Positions 17,344-25,452 of a DNA stretch of 64,000 nucleotides are shown here, in pieces (position 1 is the stretch's first letter; the number at the start of each line of letters is the position of its first letter). Origin of the DNA: Thioalkalivibrio sp. ALE31 (lineage in GTDB: Bacteria; Pseudomonadota; Gammaproteobacteria; Ectothiorhodospirales; Ectothiorhodospiraceae); assembly GCF_000377405.1 (NCBI RefSeq), contig NZ_KB905023.1:1-64000 (forward strand), read 5' to 3'. The notes below the pieces were generated by a model. It ran no database searches. It was not told the origin of the DNA and worked only from the letters and a program-made list of their open reading frames with translations. Both the position numbers and the translations under genes were made by a program.

Positions 17344-19062
17344 GTGGCCCCCACGATCAACAAGGTGCTGTTCCTGTTCCTCCGACGCATGCGGGCGCCC
17401 CTGCTCGCGCTGACGGCGGCCTATGCGATATCGGTTCTCGGCCTGGTGCTGATACCCGGCGTAGACGACCAGGGCGAGCCCTGGCGCATGGATTTCTTTC
17501 ATGCGTTCTACTTCGTCACCTACATGGCCACGACCATCGGCTTCGGCGAGATCCCCCACGCCTTTTCCGAGGCGCAGCGGATGTGGACGGTGTTCGCCGT
17601 CTACCTGTCGGTGGTGGCCTGGCTCTACGCGATCGGCAAGATCCTCGCGCTGATTCAGGACCCGGCCTTCCGTCTGGCGGTCAGTCAGCATGCGTTCGAC
17701 CGCACCATCCGCAAGCTGCAGCGACCGTTTCATATCATCTGCGGGTATGGCGACACCGGCGCTCTGGTGGTGCGTTCGCTGCTCGGGCGCAATGGCTTCA
17801 CGGTGGTCATCGACCAGAATCCGGACCGTATCAACGAGCTGGTACTGGAGGATTATCCGCTGCAGATCCCCGGCCTGTGCGCGGATGCCAGTGTGGCCAA
17901 CCGTCTGCTGGAAGCCGGGCTGCTCAACCCCCACTGCCAGGGAGTGGTGGCACTCACCAGCGACGATTCGGTGAACCTGCGTATCGCGATTGCCGCCAAA
18001 CTCCTGAACCCGGACCGGCCCGTGATCTGCCGTGCCGAGAGCCATGACACGGAGAAGAACATGGCCTCGTTCGGGACCGACCAGATCATCAACCCCTTCG
18101 ACATCTTCGGCCAACGGCTGACCCTGGCGCTGCACTCCCCCGCGCACCACCTGCTTCACGAGTGGCTGGGCAGCATCCCCGGGAGCCCGCTGCCGATGCC
18201 GATCGATCCGCCCTGCGGTCGCTGGATCCTGTGCGGCTTCGGCCGCTTCGGCAAGGCCGTCCATGCCGGGCTCACGCAGGAAGGCGTGGAGGTGACTCTG
18301 ATCGACACCGATCCCGAGGGTGCGGACTGCCCGCCGGACTGCATCAAGGGGCGTGGCACCGAGGCGGACACCCTGCAACAGGCCGGCATCGAGAGCGCCT
18401 CGGGCATCGTGGCCGGCACCGAGCGCGACGACTACAACCTGTCCATCGTGATGACCGCGCGCGAACTAAACCCGGACCTCTTCATGGTGGGGCGGCAGAA
18501 CCACGAGCGTAATTCGCTGCTGTTCGGAGCTGCGGACCTGCCAATGGTGATGCGCCACGACCGGGTCATTGCCGAGGCCATTCTGGCGCACCTGACCTCG
18601 CCGCTGTTACCGCGTTTCCTGGAACTGAGTCGCGAGCAGTCCACCGAGTGGGCCAACGAACGGGTCAGCGCCATCACGGCGGTGGTGGGTGACCGTGTAC
18701 CAGCCATCTGGACCGAACAACTGGACGAGGCATCGGCCCCGGCACTCCTGCAACACTTGAAGCACGAACCAGTCACCCTGGGCCAGTTGCTGCGCGCCGA
18801 TCACCCGGAACGCCAGCGCCATGCCTGCATCGTCCTGCTGCTGCGGCGCGAAGGCGGCACACCGGAGATCCCCGCACCGGACGACGATACACCCCTGCAG
18901 CCCGGCGACCACATGCTGTTCTGCGGCCGCTTCGCCAGCGCGCTGGCAATCTCCCACACTCTGCGCGACGAGCATGCCCTGCGCTATCTATTGACCGGCG
19001 AGGACAGCCCCGAAGGCTGGATCTGCCGCGCGCTGCGCTCCGCCCGCGGCCAGACCGCCTAA
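17344..19062 (+). CDS. Two-RCK potassium channel (TrkA-N domains)
   Basis: This 572-residue protein has a short two-span ion-channel module (spans ~18-37 and ~78-98) with the pore loop TTIGFGE (63-69) in place of the usual TVGYGD. It is followed by two tandem RCK/TrkA-N domains, whose Rossmann motifs are GYGDTG (~130) and GFGRFG (~297), and TrkA-C-like segments. The gene starts with GTG, 10 bp after the DUF6394-like gene. It most likely gates K+ flux in response to nucleotides or ions. The altered filter makes the selectivity uncertain. Confidence 0.88.
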   Translation: MAPTINKVLFLFLRRMRAPLLALTAAYAISVLGLVLIPGVDDQGEPWRMDFFHAFYFVTYMATTIGFGEIPHAFSEAQRMWTVFAVYLSVVAWLYAIGKILALIQDPAFRLAVSQHAFDRTIRKLQRPFHIICGYGDTGALVVRSLLGRNGFTVVIDQNPDRINELVLEDYPLQIPGLCADASVANRLLEAGLLNPHCQGVVALTSDDSVNLRIAIAAKLLNPDRPVICRAESHDTEKNMASFGTDQIINPFDIFGQRLTLALHSPAHHLLHEWLGSIPGSPLPMPIDPPCGRWILCGFGRFGKAVHAGLTQEGVEVTLIDTDPEGADCPPDCIKGRGTEADTLQQAGIESASGIVAGTERDDYNLSIVMTARELNPDLFMVGRQNHERNSLLFGAADLPMVMRHDRVIAEAILAHLTSPLLPRFLELSREQSTEWANERVSAITAVVGDRVPAIWTEQLDEASAPALLQHLKHEPVTLGQLLRADHPERQRHACIVLLLRREGGTPEIPAPDDDTPLQPGDHMLFCGRFASALAISHTLRDEHALRYLLTGEDSPEGWICRALRSARGQTA

Positions 19063-19241
19063 AGTTGTTCCGGGCTATTCCCGGGAAACTGAACCATGCC
19101 GGCCTTCGGCGGCACGCTGAACCGCCCGCTCGGCAGACCGGAAGTCCCATGATTTCAGGCGTTGCTCGAGAGGGCTGGGGACTACCGGCATAATCGCGGT
19201 CCAGCGAACGGGACTGCCGGCAGACCAAGGAAAGTCACGCG

Positions 19242-21353
19242 ATGGCGAGCGTAAAAAGTACCTGCTACGAGTGCGATGCGAACTGCGCGATCGACGTGCA
19301 CCTCGACACGAACGGCGAGCCGGTGAAGATCGACGGCCCCGACTGCCCGCGCTGCTACGTCCAGCTGGATCGACGCAACCATCCCGAACGCCTGCTGCAC
19401 CCGCTGCGGCGCACCGGACCGCGCGGTAGCGGCGAGTTCGAGCGGATCTCCTGGGACGAGGCGCTGGATACCATCGCCGAGCGCCTGCGCGCGACCCGGG
19501 ACGCGCACGGTGCCCCGGCGGCGGCGTTCTTTGCCGGCTACACCAAGGAGGCGCGGCCGCAGCTGCAGCGCCTGGCGCATGCCTTCGGCTCGCCCAACTA
19601 CCTGACCGAGAGCGGCTGCTGCTTCTCCGCCACCAAGGTGGCGGAGGAGGTGACCTTCGGCACCAAGATCAAGACCTCCTCCACCGTGGCCTCGGATGCA
19701 ACCCGCTGCCTGCTGGTGTGGTCCACCAACCCGCGCGGCTCCATCCCGCCGTTCCATCAGCATGCGCTGGCCGCGGCACGCCCCGGCTGCGCCACCGTGG
19801 TGGTCGACCCGCGCGTGACCCCGCTGGCGGAACAGGCCGAGGTACACCTGCAGATCCGCCCGGGCACGGATGGCGCGCTGGCGCTGGGCATGCACTACCT
19901 GATCTTCGAGAACGGCTGGCAGGACCAGGCCTTCCTCGACGAATGGGGCAACGGGGTGGAGGCCTTTCGCGAATACGTGTCCGGATTCCCGCCGCAGCGG
20001 GTGGCGGCGATCTGCGGCATCGAGGAGGACGATCTGAGGCGCACCGCCGAGCTCTACGCGACCCGCGCCCCGGCGCAGATCATGCTCTCGCCCACCGCCA
20101 CCGTGCAGCATTCCAACGGCTTCCAGAATCACCGCGCGGTTACCCTGCTGGCTGCGGTCACCGGCAACATCGACCGCGAGGGCGGCAACCGCTTCTTCAA
20201 CGACAAGGTCACGCCGCAGCCGATCGACCTGTTCGACCACTGCAAACAGAACCTGCCGCCGCGCATCGGCGACGAGACCTTCCCGGTGTGGACGGCCCAC
20301 TGGCCGGCGGCGCAGAGCATGCTGCTGCCGGACGCGATCCTCGACGGCCGGCCGCAGCAGGTGCGCTCGCTGCTGGCGATGGGCATCAACACCGCGATGT
20401 GGCCGAACTCGAAGCGCATGGAACAGGCGCTGGGGGCGCTGGATTTCTTCGCCGTGTCGGACTTCTTCCACAACCCGGCCACGCGCATGGCGGACATCGT
20501 GCTGCCGGCCGCCACCAGCCTCGAGCGCCCGGCGCTGATCGCCTATCCCGGCTGCAACTTCCGGGGCGAGCTGCGTTACCGGCATCAGGCGGTGGACCCG
20601 CGCGGCGAGGCACGCGCCGACGCCGAGGTGTTCCTCGAGCTGGGCGTGCGCCTGGGGATGGCGGAGCAGTTCTGGAACGGCGATCTGGAGGCGAGCTGGG
20701 CCGAGGCCGCCGCGGGCATCCCCGAGACCATCCGCGAGCAGGTGTACAACGACCCGGACGGCGTGACCGTGTTCGCCAAGGCGCTGGACGACATGGTCGA
20801 GCACGGCTTCGAGGAGGGCGACCGCCAGTACCGCCTGCACGGCTTCCGCACGGTCAGCGGCAAGGTGGAGTTCGACGCCGCCGAGCTGCGCGAGGCCGGG
20901 CACGACGGGCTGCCGGTCTGGCGTGAGCCGGCCGAGAGCCCGGTTTCCACGCCGGAGCTGGCGCGCGACTATCCGCTGGTGCTGACCAGCGGCGCGCGCC
21001 ACAAGCACGCTACCCATTCGCAGCACCAGTACCTGGAGCGCATGCGCCGGGCAATGCCGGAGCCGCTGGTGGAGCTGCACCCCGAGGATGCCGCGGCGCG
21101 CGGCATCGCTGATGGCGACACCGTGGAGGTGCGCTCGCCGCGCGGGCGGGTCGCCTTCGTGGCGAAGGTCACCGACCGCATCAAGCCCGGTGTGGCGCAC
21201 TGCCAGCACGGCTGGAACCACGCCAACGTCAACGAGCTGACCGACGCCCGCAACCTCGACCCGATCAGCGGCTTCCCCGCGTTCAAGTCGCTGCTGTGCG
21301 AGGTGGAACGCCTGCACGCCGGGCACGAGCAACGCCTGCCGGAGGCGGGCTGA
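19242..21353 (+). CDS. Cytosolic molybdopterin (bis-MGD) oxidoreductase, unknown substrate
   Basis: This 703-residue member of the DMSO-reductase superfamily has an N-terminal [4Fe-4S] motif Cys8-x2-Cys11-x3-Cys15...Cys35. The candidate metal ligand is a Cys-Cys pair (126-127) in TESGCCFSATK. The central pterin-binding domains are complete, and the C-terminal molybdopterin-dinucleotide domain (LVLTSGARHKHATHSQHQYL ... QHGWNHANVNELTD) closes the fold. No Tat signal is present, so it is cytosolic, unlike most respiratory members. The gene is followed 2 bp later by an ATP-grasp-like gene and no electron-transfer subunit is adjacent. The reaction is unknown; mobA/mobB/moeA at 46-49 kb would supply the cofactor. 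Confidence 0.88.
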   Translation: MASVKSTCYECDANCAIDVHLDTNGEPVKIDGPDCPRCYVQLDRRNHPERLLHPLRRTGPRGSGEFERISWDEALDTIAERLRATRDAHGAPAAAFFAGYTKEARPQLQRLAHAFGSPNYLTESGCCFSATKVAEEVTFGTKIKTSSTVASDATRCLLVWSTNPRGSIPPFHQHALAAARPGCATVVVDPRVTPLAEQAEVHLQIRPGTDGALALGMHYLIFENGWQDQAFLDEWGNGVEAFREYVSGFPPQRVAAICGIEEDDLRRTAELYATRAPAQIMLSPTATVQHSNGFQNHRAVTLLAAVTGNIDREGGNRFFNDKVTPQPIDLFDHCKQNLPPRIGDETFPVWTAHWPAAQSMLLPDAILDGRPQQVRSLLAMGINTAMWPNSKRMEQALGALDFFAVSDFFHNPATRMADIVLPAATSLERPALIAYPGCNFRGELRYRHQAVDPRGEARADAEVFLELGVRLGMAEQFWNGDLEASWAEAAAGIPETIREQVYNDPDGVTVFAKALDDMVEHGFEEGDRQYRLHGFRTVSGKVEFDAAELREAGHDGLPVWREPAESPVSTPELARDYPLVLTSGARHKHATHSQHQYLERMRRAMPEPLVELHPEDAAARGIADGDTVEVRSPRGRVAFVAKVTDRIKPGVAHCQHGWNHANVNELTDARNLDPISGFPAFKSLLCEVERLHAGHEQRLPEAG

Positions 21354-21355
21354 CC

Positions 21356-22195
21356 GTGCCCTTCGTTGGTGTTCTGCCCGAGCGCCGGCACCTCTTCCGG
21401 CCGCAGCCGCGTCGCGAGGTGGCGGTGTCGGATGCCGCCGCCTGGCGCTTGAACCCCGCGCATCGGCATGTCTACGACAAGCTGCGCCTGGCCCTGGATG
21501 CGGGCCTGACCGCCGCGCCCTGCGGGGTCGCGCCCACGGACCTGGGGCTGGACGCGGCGGACACGGTGTTCGTGAAGCCGATCACCAACCTCGCCGGCAT
21601 GGGGCTGGATGCGCGTGCCCTGCCCGCTGGCGAGGTGCCGGCCGAGCCCGGCAGCTTCTGGTGCCAGCGCCTGGAGGGCGCCCACACCAGCACCGACTGC
21701 CTGGTGGAGAACGGCGAGGTGCGCTGGTTCGCCCACACCCGCGGCTCGGACGAGAAGGACGCCGCACGTCCGATCTACTGGGAGATCGGCGCCGCCGTGC
21801 CCGAGGTTGAGCCGTGGATCGCCGACTGGGTGCGGCGCAACCTGACCGGATACAGCGGCATCTGCAACATCGAGCTGATTGGCGAGCGACCGATCGAGGC
21901 CCACCTGCGCGGCTCCAACGGCTTCTTTGACTTCTACGGCCCGGCCTTCATCCCGGCCTGGGTGGCGCTGGCAGACGGCGAACCGTTCACCCCGCCCCCG
22001 CCGATCCCCGGCGGCTTCGTCATCTCGGTATTCGGCGAGATCGAACTGCGGGACGCCGACTTCCGAGCCGCCGAGGCAGCCGGCGTGAATCTGCAGCCGG
22101 ACCCGTCCACCCCGGGCCGCGCCGCCATCCTGCGCTGCCAGGATCGCGACGCCGGCTTCGCCCTCTACCAGCACCTGACCGGCCACACGCTGTAA
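21356..22195 (+). CDS. ATP-grasp-like protein coupled to the molybdopterin enzyme
   Basis: This 279-residue soluble protein starts with GTG at 21356, with GGAGG upstream, 2 bp after the oxidoreductase stop. I read ATP-grasp features: the Lys-containing strand VFVKPITNLAGMG (~70-82), the strand FWCQRLEGAHTSTDCLVENG (~100-120), and the metal-site strand NIELIGERPIEAHLRGSNGF (~170-189) with Glu/Arg/Asn positioned as in NxExNPR-type loops. Such proteins ligate a carboxylate to an amine or thiol using ATP. The family is not one I can name, and the role beside a molybdoenzyme is unknown. Confidence 0.7.
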   Translation: MPFVGVLPERRHLFRPQPRREVAVSDAAAWRLNPAHRHVYDKLRLALDAGLTAAPCGVAPTDLGLDAADTVFVKPITNLAGMGLDARALPAGEVPAEPGSFWCQRLEGAHTSTDCLVENGEVRWFAHTRGSDEKDAARPIYWEIGAAVPEVEPWIADWVRRNLTGYSGICNIELIGERPIEAHLRGSNGFFDFYGPAFIPAWVALADGEPFTPPPPIPGGFVISVFGEIELRDADFRAAEAAGVNLQPDPSTPGRAAILRCQDRDAGFALYQHLTGHTL

Positions 22196-22315
22196 CCCCT
22201 GACGCCCGGCCCATAACCGCCGGCAGCCCGAGCGGGACAGGAACAACGTCGTGATCTGCTTGCGGCTGCCCCGGCAGCAGTCGCCAGCTGCGCAGGGCGG
22301 GGGTATGTTGGCGGC

Positions 22316-23263
22316 ATGGAGATCGACCCCGTCATCCGCGAGTGGCTGCGCCTGGCCGGGCAGGCGCCCTCCTCGCACAACACCCAGCCCTGGCGGTTCC
22401 GCGTGGATCGCGCGGGAATCGAGGTCTGGACCGATCCGGCGCGCTCGCTGCCCGTGAACGACCCGACCGGGCGCGAGCGCATCATCAGCTGTGGCTGCGC
22501 GGTGCTGAACCTGCGCGTGGCCGCCGCCGCGGACGGCCAGGGCCTGAACGTGCGCCCGGAACAGGCGGGCGACGGCCCGTTCGTACGCCTGCTGACCGGG
22601 CACCACGGCGGGCCGGACCGGCAGGAGCTGGCACCCCTGCGGGACTGTATTGGCGCACGCCACTCCTGGCGCGGCCGGTTTCGTCCCGACGCACCCGCCC
22701 CGGACATCATCGCAACCCTCGTGCAGGCCGCCCGCCAGGAAGGGGCCTGGCTGCGCCCGGTCACGGACCCGGAATGCCGCGGGGAGGTCGCCGAGCTGGT
22801 CCGGGCGGCGACGGCGGCACAGTGGAAGAACCCGGCCTGGCGGCGCGAGCTGACGCACTGGATGCGCACGCCCTCGCGCGGCGACGGCCTGGCGGTCGGT
22901 CGGTTGAGCGGCGGTCTGACGCGCTGGAGCGTGCGCCACCTGGTATCCGCCCGGGCGATGGCCCGAGACGAGGCCCGCGCGGCCCGGGCCGCCCCGGTGC
23001 TGCTGGCACTGGGCACCGGGATCGAGGGCCCGATGCAGTGGCTGACGGCCGGACAGGCCCTGCAGCGCGTACTGCTCGAGGCCGCGCGGCACGGGCTCTG
23101 CGCCCGTTATCTGAATCAGCCGATCCAGCTGGCCGAATGGCGCCCGAAACTCGCCGAACTGCTGGGCGAGGGCCAGCCACAACTGCTGTTCGCGCTCGGC
23201 CGCCCGGACGGCACGCCCCACCCCACGCCGCGACGCCCGCTGGACGAGATGCTGAAGCGCTGA
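22316..23263 (+). CDS. Acg-type nitroreductase-family protein
   Basis: This 315-residue protein has the FMN-binding signature APSSHNTQPWRF (17-28) typical of the Acg branch of the nitroreductase superfamily. The second half contains PVLLALGTGIEGPMQWLTAG and QALQRVLLEAARHGLCARYL, the dimer and FMN-contact helix. In this branch the two halves form a pseudo-dimer, and some members sequester flavin rather than reduce nitro compounds. It starts 120 bp after the ATP-grasp gene on the same strand, so membership of the molybdoenzyme operon is possible but not certain. Confidence 0.82.
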   Translation: MEIDPVIREWLRLAGQAPSSHNTQPWRFRVDRAGIEVWTDPARSLPVNDPTGRERIISCGCAVLNLRVAAAADGQGLNVRPEQAGDGPFVRLLTGHHGGPDRQELAPLRDCIGARHSWRGRFRPDAPAPDIIATLVQAARQEGAWLRPVTDPECRGEVAELVRAATAAQWKNPAWRRELTHWMRTPSRGDGLAVGRLSGGLTRWSVRHLVSARAMARDEARAARAAPVLLALGTGIEGPMQWLTAGQALQRVLLEAARHGLCARYLNQPIQLAEWRPKLAELLGEGQPQLLFALGRPDGTPHPTPRRPLDEMLKR

Positions 23264-23370
23264 GGGCACCGCCCGCTCGCGCTCCATTCGAGACGACACG
23301 CGGCAGGGGCATGAATGGCGTGCGCTACACTGAACCCCCGTTCACCTCCCGTCCGCCGCCATTAATCGTC

Positions 23371-23703
23371 ATGCTGCTCACCCTGCTCGTTATGTTCGCC
23401 CTGCTGGGCCTTGGCCTGGCGCTGATGCTCTGGCATGCACGGCAGGTGTTTGCGGTGGAACTGCGCGATGGTGCGGCCCGCGTGCGGCGCGGCAAGCCGC
23501 CGACCGCGTTCCTGCGCGGCTGCGAGGAGGTCGCGCGCCAGTTCCGGCTGCAGCGCGGCCGGATCACCGCCGTGCGCACCGACGCCGGCGTGCAGCTGCG
23601 TTTCTCCCGCGATCTCCCGAAGAAGACACACCAGGCCTTTCGCAACGTCTGGACACCCCCGCCGGGCGGCGGCGGTGGCGGCGGCATGCGCGCGACGGGA
23701 TAA
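23371..23703 (+). CDS. DUF3634-like membrane protein, copy 1
   Basis: This 110-residue protein has one N-terminal membrane span ([20 protein letters not shown]) and a small cytosolic domain. The domain motifs are [18 protein letters not shown] and [20 protein letters not shown]. It ends in a Gly-rich tail not seen in its paralogue. I believe this is the DUF3634 family, from memory. A paralogue lies 1.1 kb downstream on the same strand. A TACACT box 41 bp upstream may be the -10. Function is unknown. Confidence 0.7.
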   Translation: MLLTLLVMFALLGLGLALMLWHARQVFAVELRDGAARVRRGKPPTAFLRGCEEVARQFRLQRGRITAVRTDAGVQLRFSRDLPKKTHQAFRNVWTPPPGGGGGGGMRATG

Positions 23704-23881
23704 CACCACCACGGCCTCGACCATCGCCCTGGTAGGCGGCGCCCCCGTAGGCGAGCGCCACATCGAATGGAATTTCGTCTCCAGCCGCCGCGAACGCATC
23801 GAACAGGCCAAGCAGGACTGGCAGGACGACCGCTTCCCGAAGGTCCCCGGCGACGAACACGAGTTCATCCCGCTGCCCTGA
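23704..23881 (+). pseudogene. Pirin C-terminal fragment
   Basis: The reading frame from about 23704 to the TGA at 23881 encodes [20 protein letters not shown], then a Ser-Arg-rich helix and [15 protein letters not shown]. This is the conserved C-terminus of pirin bicupins (the GGxPxGxRHIxWNFVSS...FPKVPGDxxEFIPLP pattern). The N-terminal cupin with its metal ligands is absent upstream, where another gene occupies the DNA. It is a remnant, probably not translated on its own. Confidence 0.8.
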
Positions 23882-23913
23882 CTACCGGGGCCGGTACCTG
23901 CGAGAGTTGCGCC

Positions 23914-23963
23914 ACAGGATGCTCTCGATTACGCCGCGCAGGTCAGCGGAACCGGGGCCGACC
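23914..23963 (-). pseudogene. Remnant of a glutathione peroxidase 3-prime end
   Basis: On the minus strand this reads VGPGSADLRGVIESIL, against AGPGSADLRRAIESIL at the end of the peroxidase gene at 14773. Most codons match at nucleotide level; the stop TAG has become TGG. The rest of the gene is missing. It looks like debris of a second peroxidase copy, next to the pirin fragment. Confidence 0.6.
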
Positions 23964-23975
23964 CGGGCGTCCGGG

Positions 23976-24422
23976 TCAGATCTCGGTATCCACCTGCGAA
24001 CCCCGATTGGCCTGATCGGTAGCATCCAGTGTGCCGTCGGGTTGCAGCGTCTCGCCAAACCCGGCAGCCGCGTCAACCGACGCCGGCTGCACGCCCGGCG
24101 CAACAGCCGAACCGGCAAAGCTGGCCAGGCCCGCCGCTGGGGCCATCGCGCCCATGCGGGCGCTGTCCGTTGTGATCGACGTTGTACTCGACGTGGCCAG
24201 CACCTGGATGGCCGGTGCGGACAGGGCGGGCGCCTGTGCCGGGCCCTGGGCATGCGGGGCATCTGCGGGGTTGGCCCGGGTCTCCTGCCCGCTGGCAGTG
24301 CGCGCCTCCTGCGTCGACTGTGCAGCGGCATGGGCAGGGGACTGCCCATTACCCTGACCACCGGGTGTGTTCCCGTATTGGGGACGATTGAATGCGGCGC
24401 TGGCTCCGATTCCGTCAAGCAT
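23976..24422 (-). CDS. Ala/Gly/Gln-rich hypothetical protein
   Basis: This 148-residue protein has low-complexity composition (many Ala, Gly, Gln, Ser and Thr) and no membrane span or signal peptide. AGGAG lies 7 bp before the ATG at 24422, which supports translation. The N-terminus MLDGIGASAAFNRPQYG resembles the start of small secreted or flagellar-associated disordered proteins, but I cannot assign a family. The C-terminal part ends near the peroxidase remnant. Confidence 0.5.
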   Translation of the reverse strand: MLDGIGASAAFNRPQYGNTPGGQGNGQSPAHAAAQSTQEARTASGQETRANPADAPHAQGPAQAPALSAPAIQVLATSSTTSITTDSARMGAMAPAAGLASFAGSAVAPGVQPASVDAAAGFGETLQPDGTLDATDQANRGSQVDTEI

Positions 24423-24772
24423 GGCTCGGCTCCTGGGGTTTCATCCGTCCGGCGCTAGTAGCGGACAGTGTGCACTTCCGGAACGCGAGTCCCGGCTCGG
24501 ACCGGTGGAAAAGCAGGGACCATGCCAGGCCCTGCCGCTGATCGGCCAGGGCGCCCCATGGCGCGCCGCGTGCGCCATCCGGCCCCGCGTCCGGGTTGCA
24601 TTGATCGGCAAGCACGATCCGGTCCGCCGGAACCGGGTTGCCGGCATGCTGCCCTGGCGGGGGTGGTGTTCCGGCGGCCCGGGACCGACACTATGGGCAC
24701 GCGGCCGACGGCCGCGAGGACCGCAAACCGCGTACCGCGCGGCCCGCTTGGGCAAAGGAAGGAGACACCTGC
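24423..24772. other. Intergenic region, no gene seen
   Basis: The 350-bp divergent gap carries only open frames with atypical composition and no ribosome-binding sites. The only clear signal is the AAGGAAGGAG ribosome-binding site of the downstream DUF3634-like gene near its right end. No repeat copies were recognised. Confidence 0.5.
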
Positions 24773-25099
24773 ATGCTGCTGGCCCTGCTACTGATGATCG
24801 CGCTGCTGCTGGCGGCCGGTGCCGTGCTGATCTGGCAGGTCAGCATCATCTTCAGCATCGAGATCGAGGACGGACAGCCGCGGGTCCGCCGTGGCGACCC
24901 GCCAAAGTCGTTCCAGCACACGGTACGGGACGTGGTTCGCCGCTACGGCATCCAGCAGGGTCGCCTGACCGCCGTGCGCCGCCAGCAGGGGCTGCAACTG
25001 CGCGGATCGGCCTCGATACCCCGAGAGGCCAGATCCGAACTGCAGCACGCCCTGCAGCGCATCAAGGTAGGCCGCAAGCGCCGCAAGAAGCGGCGCTGA
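24773..25099 (+). CDS. DUF3634-like membrane protein, copy 2
   Basis: This 108-residue paralogue of the gene at 23371 has an N-terminal membrane span (MLLALLLMIALLLAAGAVLI) and then FSIEIEDGQPRVRRGDPP and GRLTAVRRQQGLQLRGS. It ends in a strongly basic tail (KVGRKRRKKRR) instead of the Gly-rich tail of copy 1. AAGGAAGGAG lies just before the ATG. The two copies probably arose by tandem duplication later separated by inserted fragments. Confidence 0.75.
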   Translation: MLLALLLMIALLLAAGAVLIWQVSIIFSIEIEDGQPRVRRGDPPKSFQHTVRDVVRRYGIQQGRLTAVRRQQGLQLRGSASIPREARSELQHALQRIKVGRKRRKKRR

Positions 25100-25107
25100 C
25101 CAAAGCC

Positions 25108-25452
25108 GTGCCCGTGGCTTGCGCGCCCGCGCCCGCTCCCACACCCGGGGAGACCGGCCAGCACGCCGGGGCCTGGTTCGTCTACCTGCTGGAATGCGCG
25201 GGTGGGCGCATCTACACCGGGGTGACACCGCGCCTGGCCGCCCGCATGGCGGCCCATGGCAGCGGCCGCGGTGCCCGTTTCACCCGGATGCACCGGCCCA
25301 GGCAGCTGCTCGCCGCGCGGCCTTTTGCCTCTCGTGGCGAGGCGCTGCGCATGGAGCTGCGCATCAAGCGCTACAGCCCCGCCGCAAAACGGGCCCTCGC
25401 CCGCGACTGGGCACACGCCGCCAGCATCTGCCGGCTGCCCTCGGCGACGTGA
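25108..25452 (+). CDS. GIY-YIG domain protein (YhbQ/UPF0213-like)
   Basis: The domain starts at WFVYLLECAGGRIYTGVT, with the GIY-YIG strands read as VYLLEC...IYTGV. It continues with the conserved Arg (LAARMAAH), GARFTRMHRP and EALRMELRIKRY. It ends with a basic tail, total length about 114 residues. This is a single-domain nuclease-fold protein of the YhbQ type, whose cellular role is poorly defined. A GTG at 25108, 8 bp after the upstream stop, is the likely start; a second GTG two codons later is also possible. It is probably cotranscribed with the DUF3634-like gene. Confidence 0.8.
   Translation: MPVACAPAPAPTPGETGQHAGAWFVYLLECAGGRIYTGVTPRLAARMAAHGSGRGARFTRMHRPRQLLAARPFASRGEALRMELRIKRYSPAAKRALARDWAHAASICRLPSAT

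Noticed and set aside
19599-19640. Possible selenocysteine site in the molybdopterin enzyme
   Set aside because: The metal-ligand position is encoded by normal Cys codons (TGC TGC) and no TGA is in frame.
20969-23299. 776-codon minus-strand frame over the molybdopterin and ATP-grasp genes
   Set aside because: It spans several well-supported plus-strand genes, has no ribosome-binding site and no domain.
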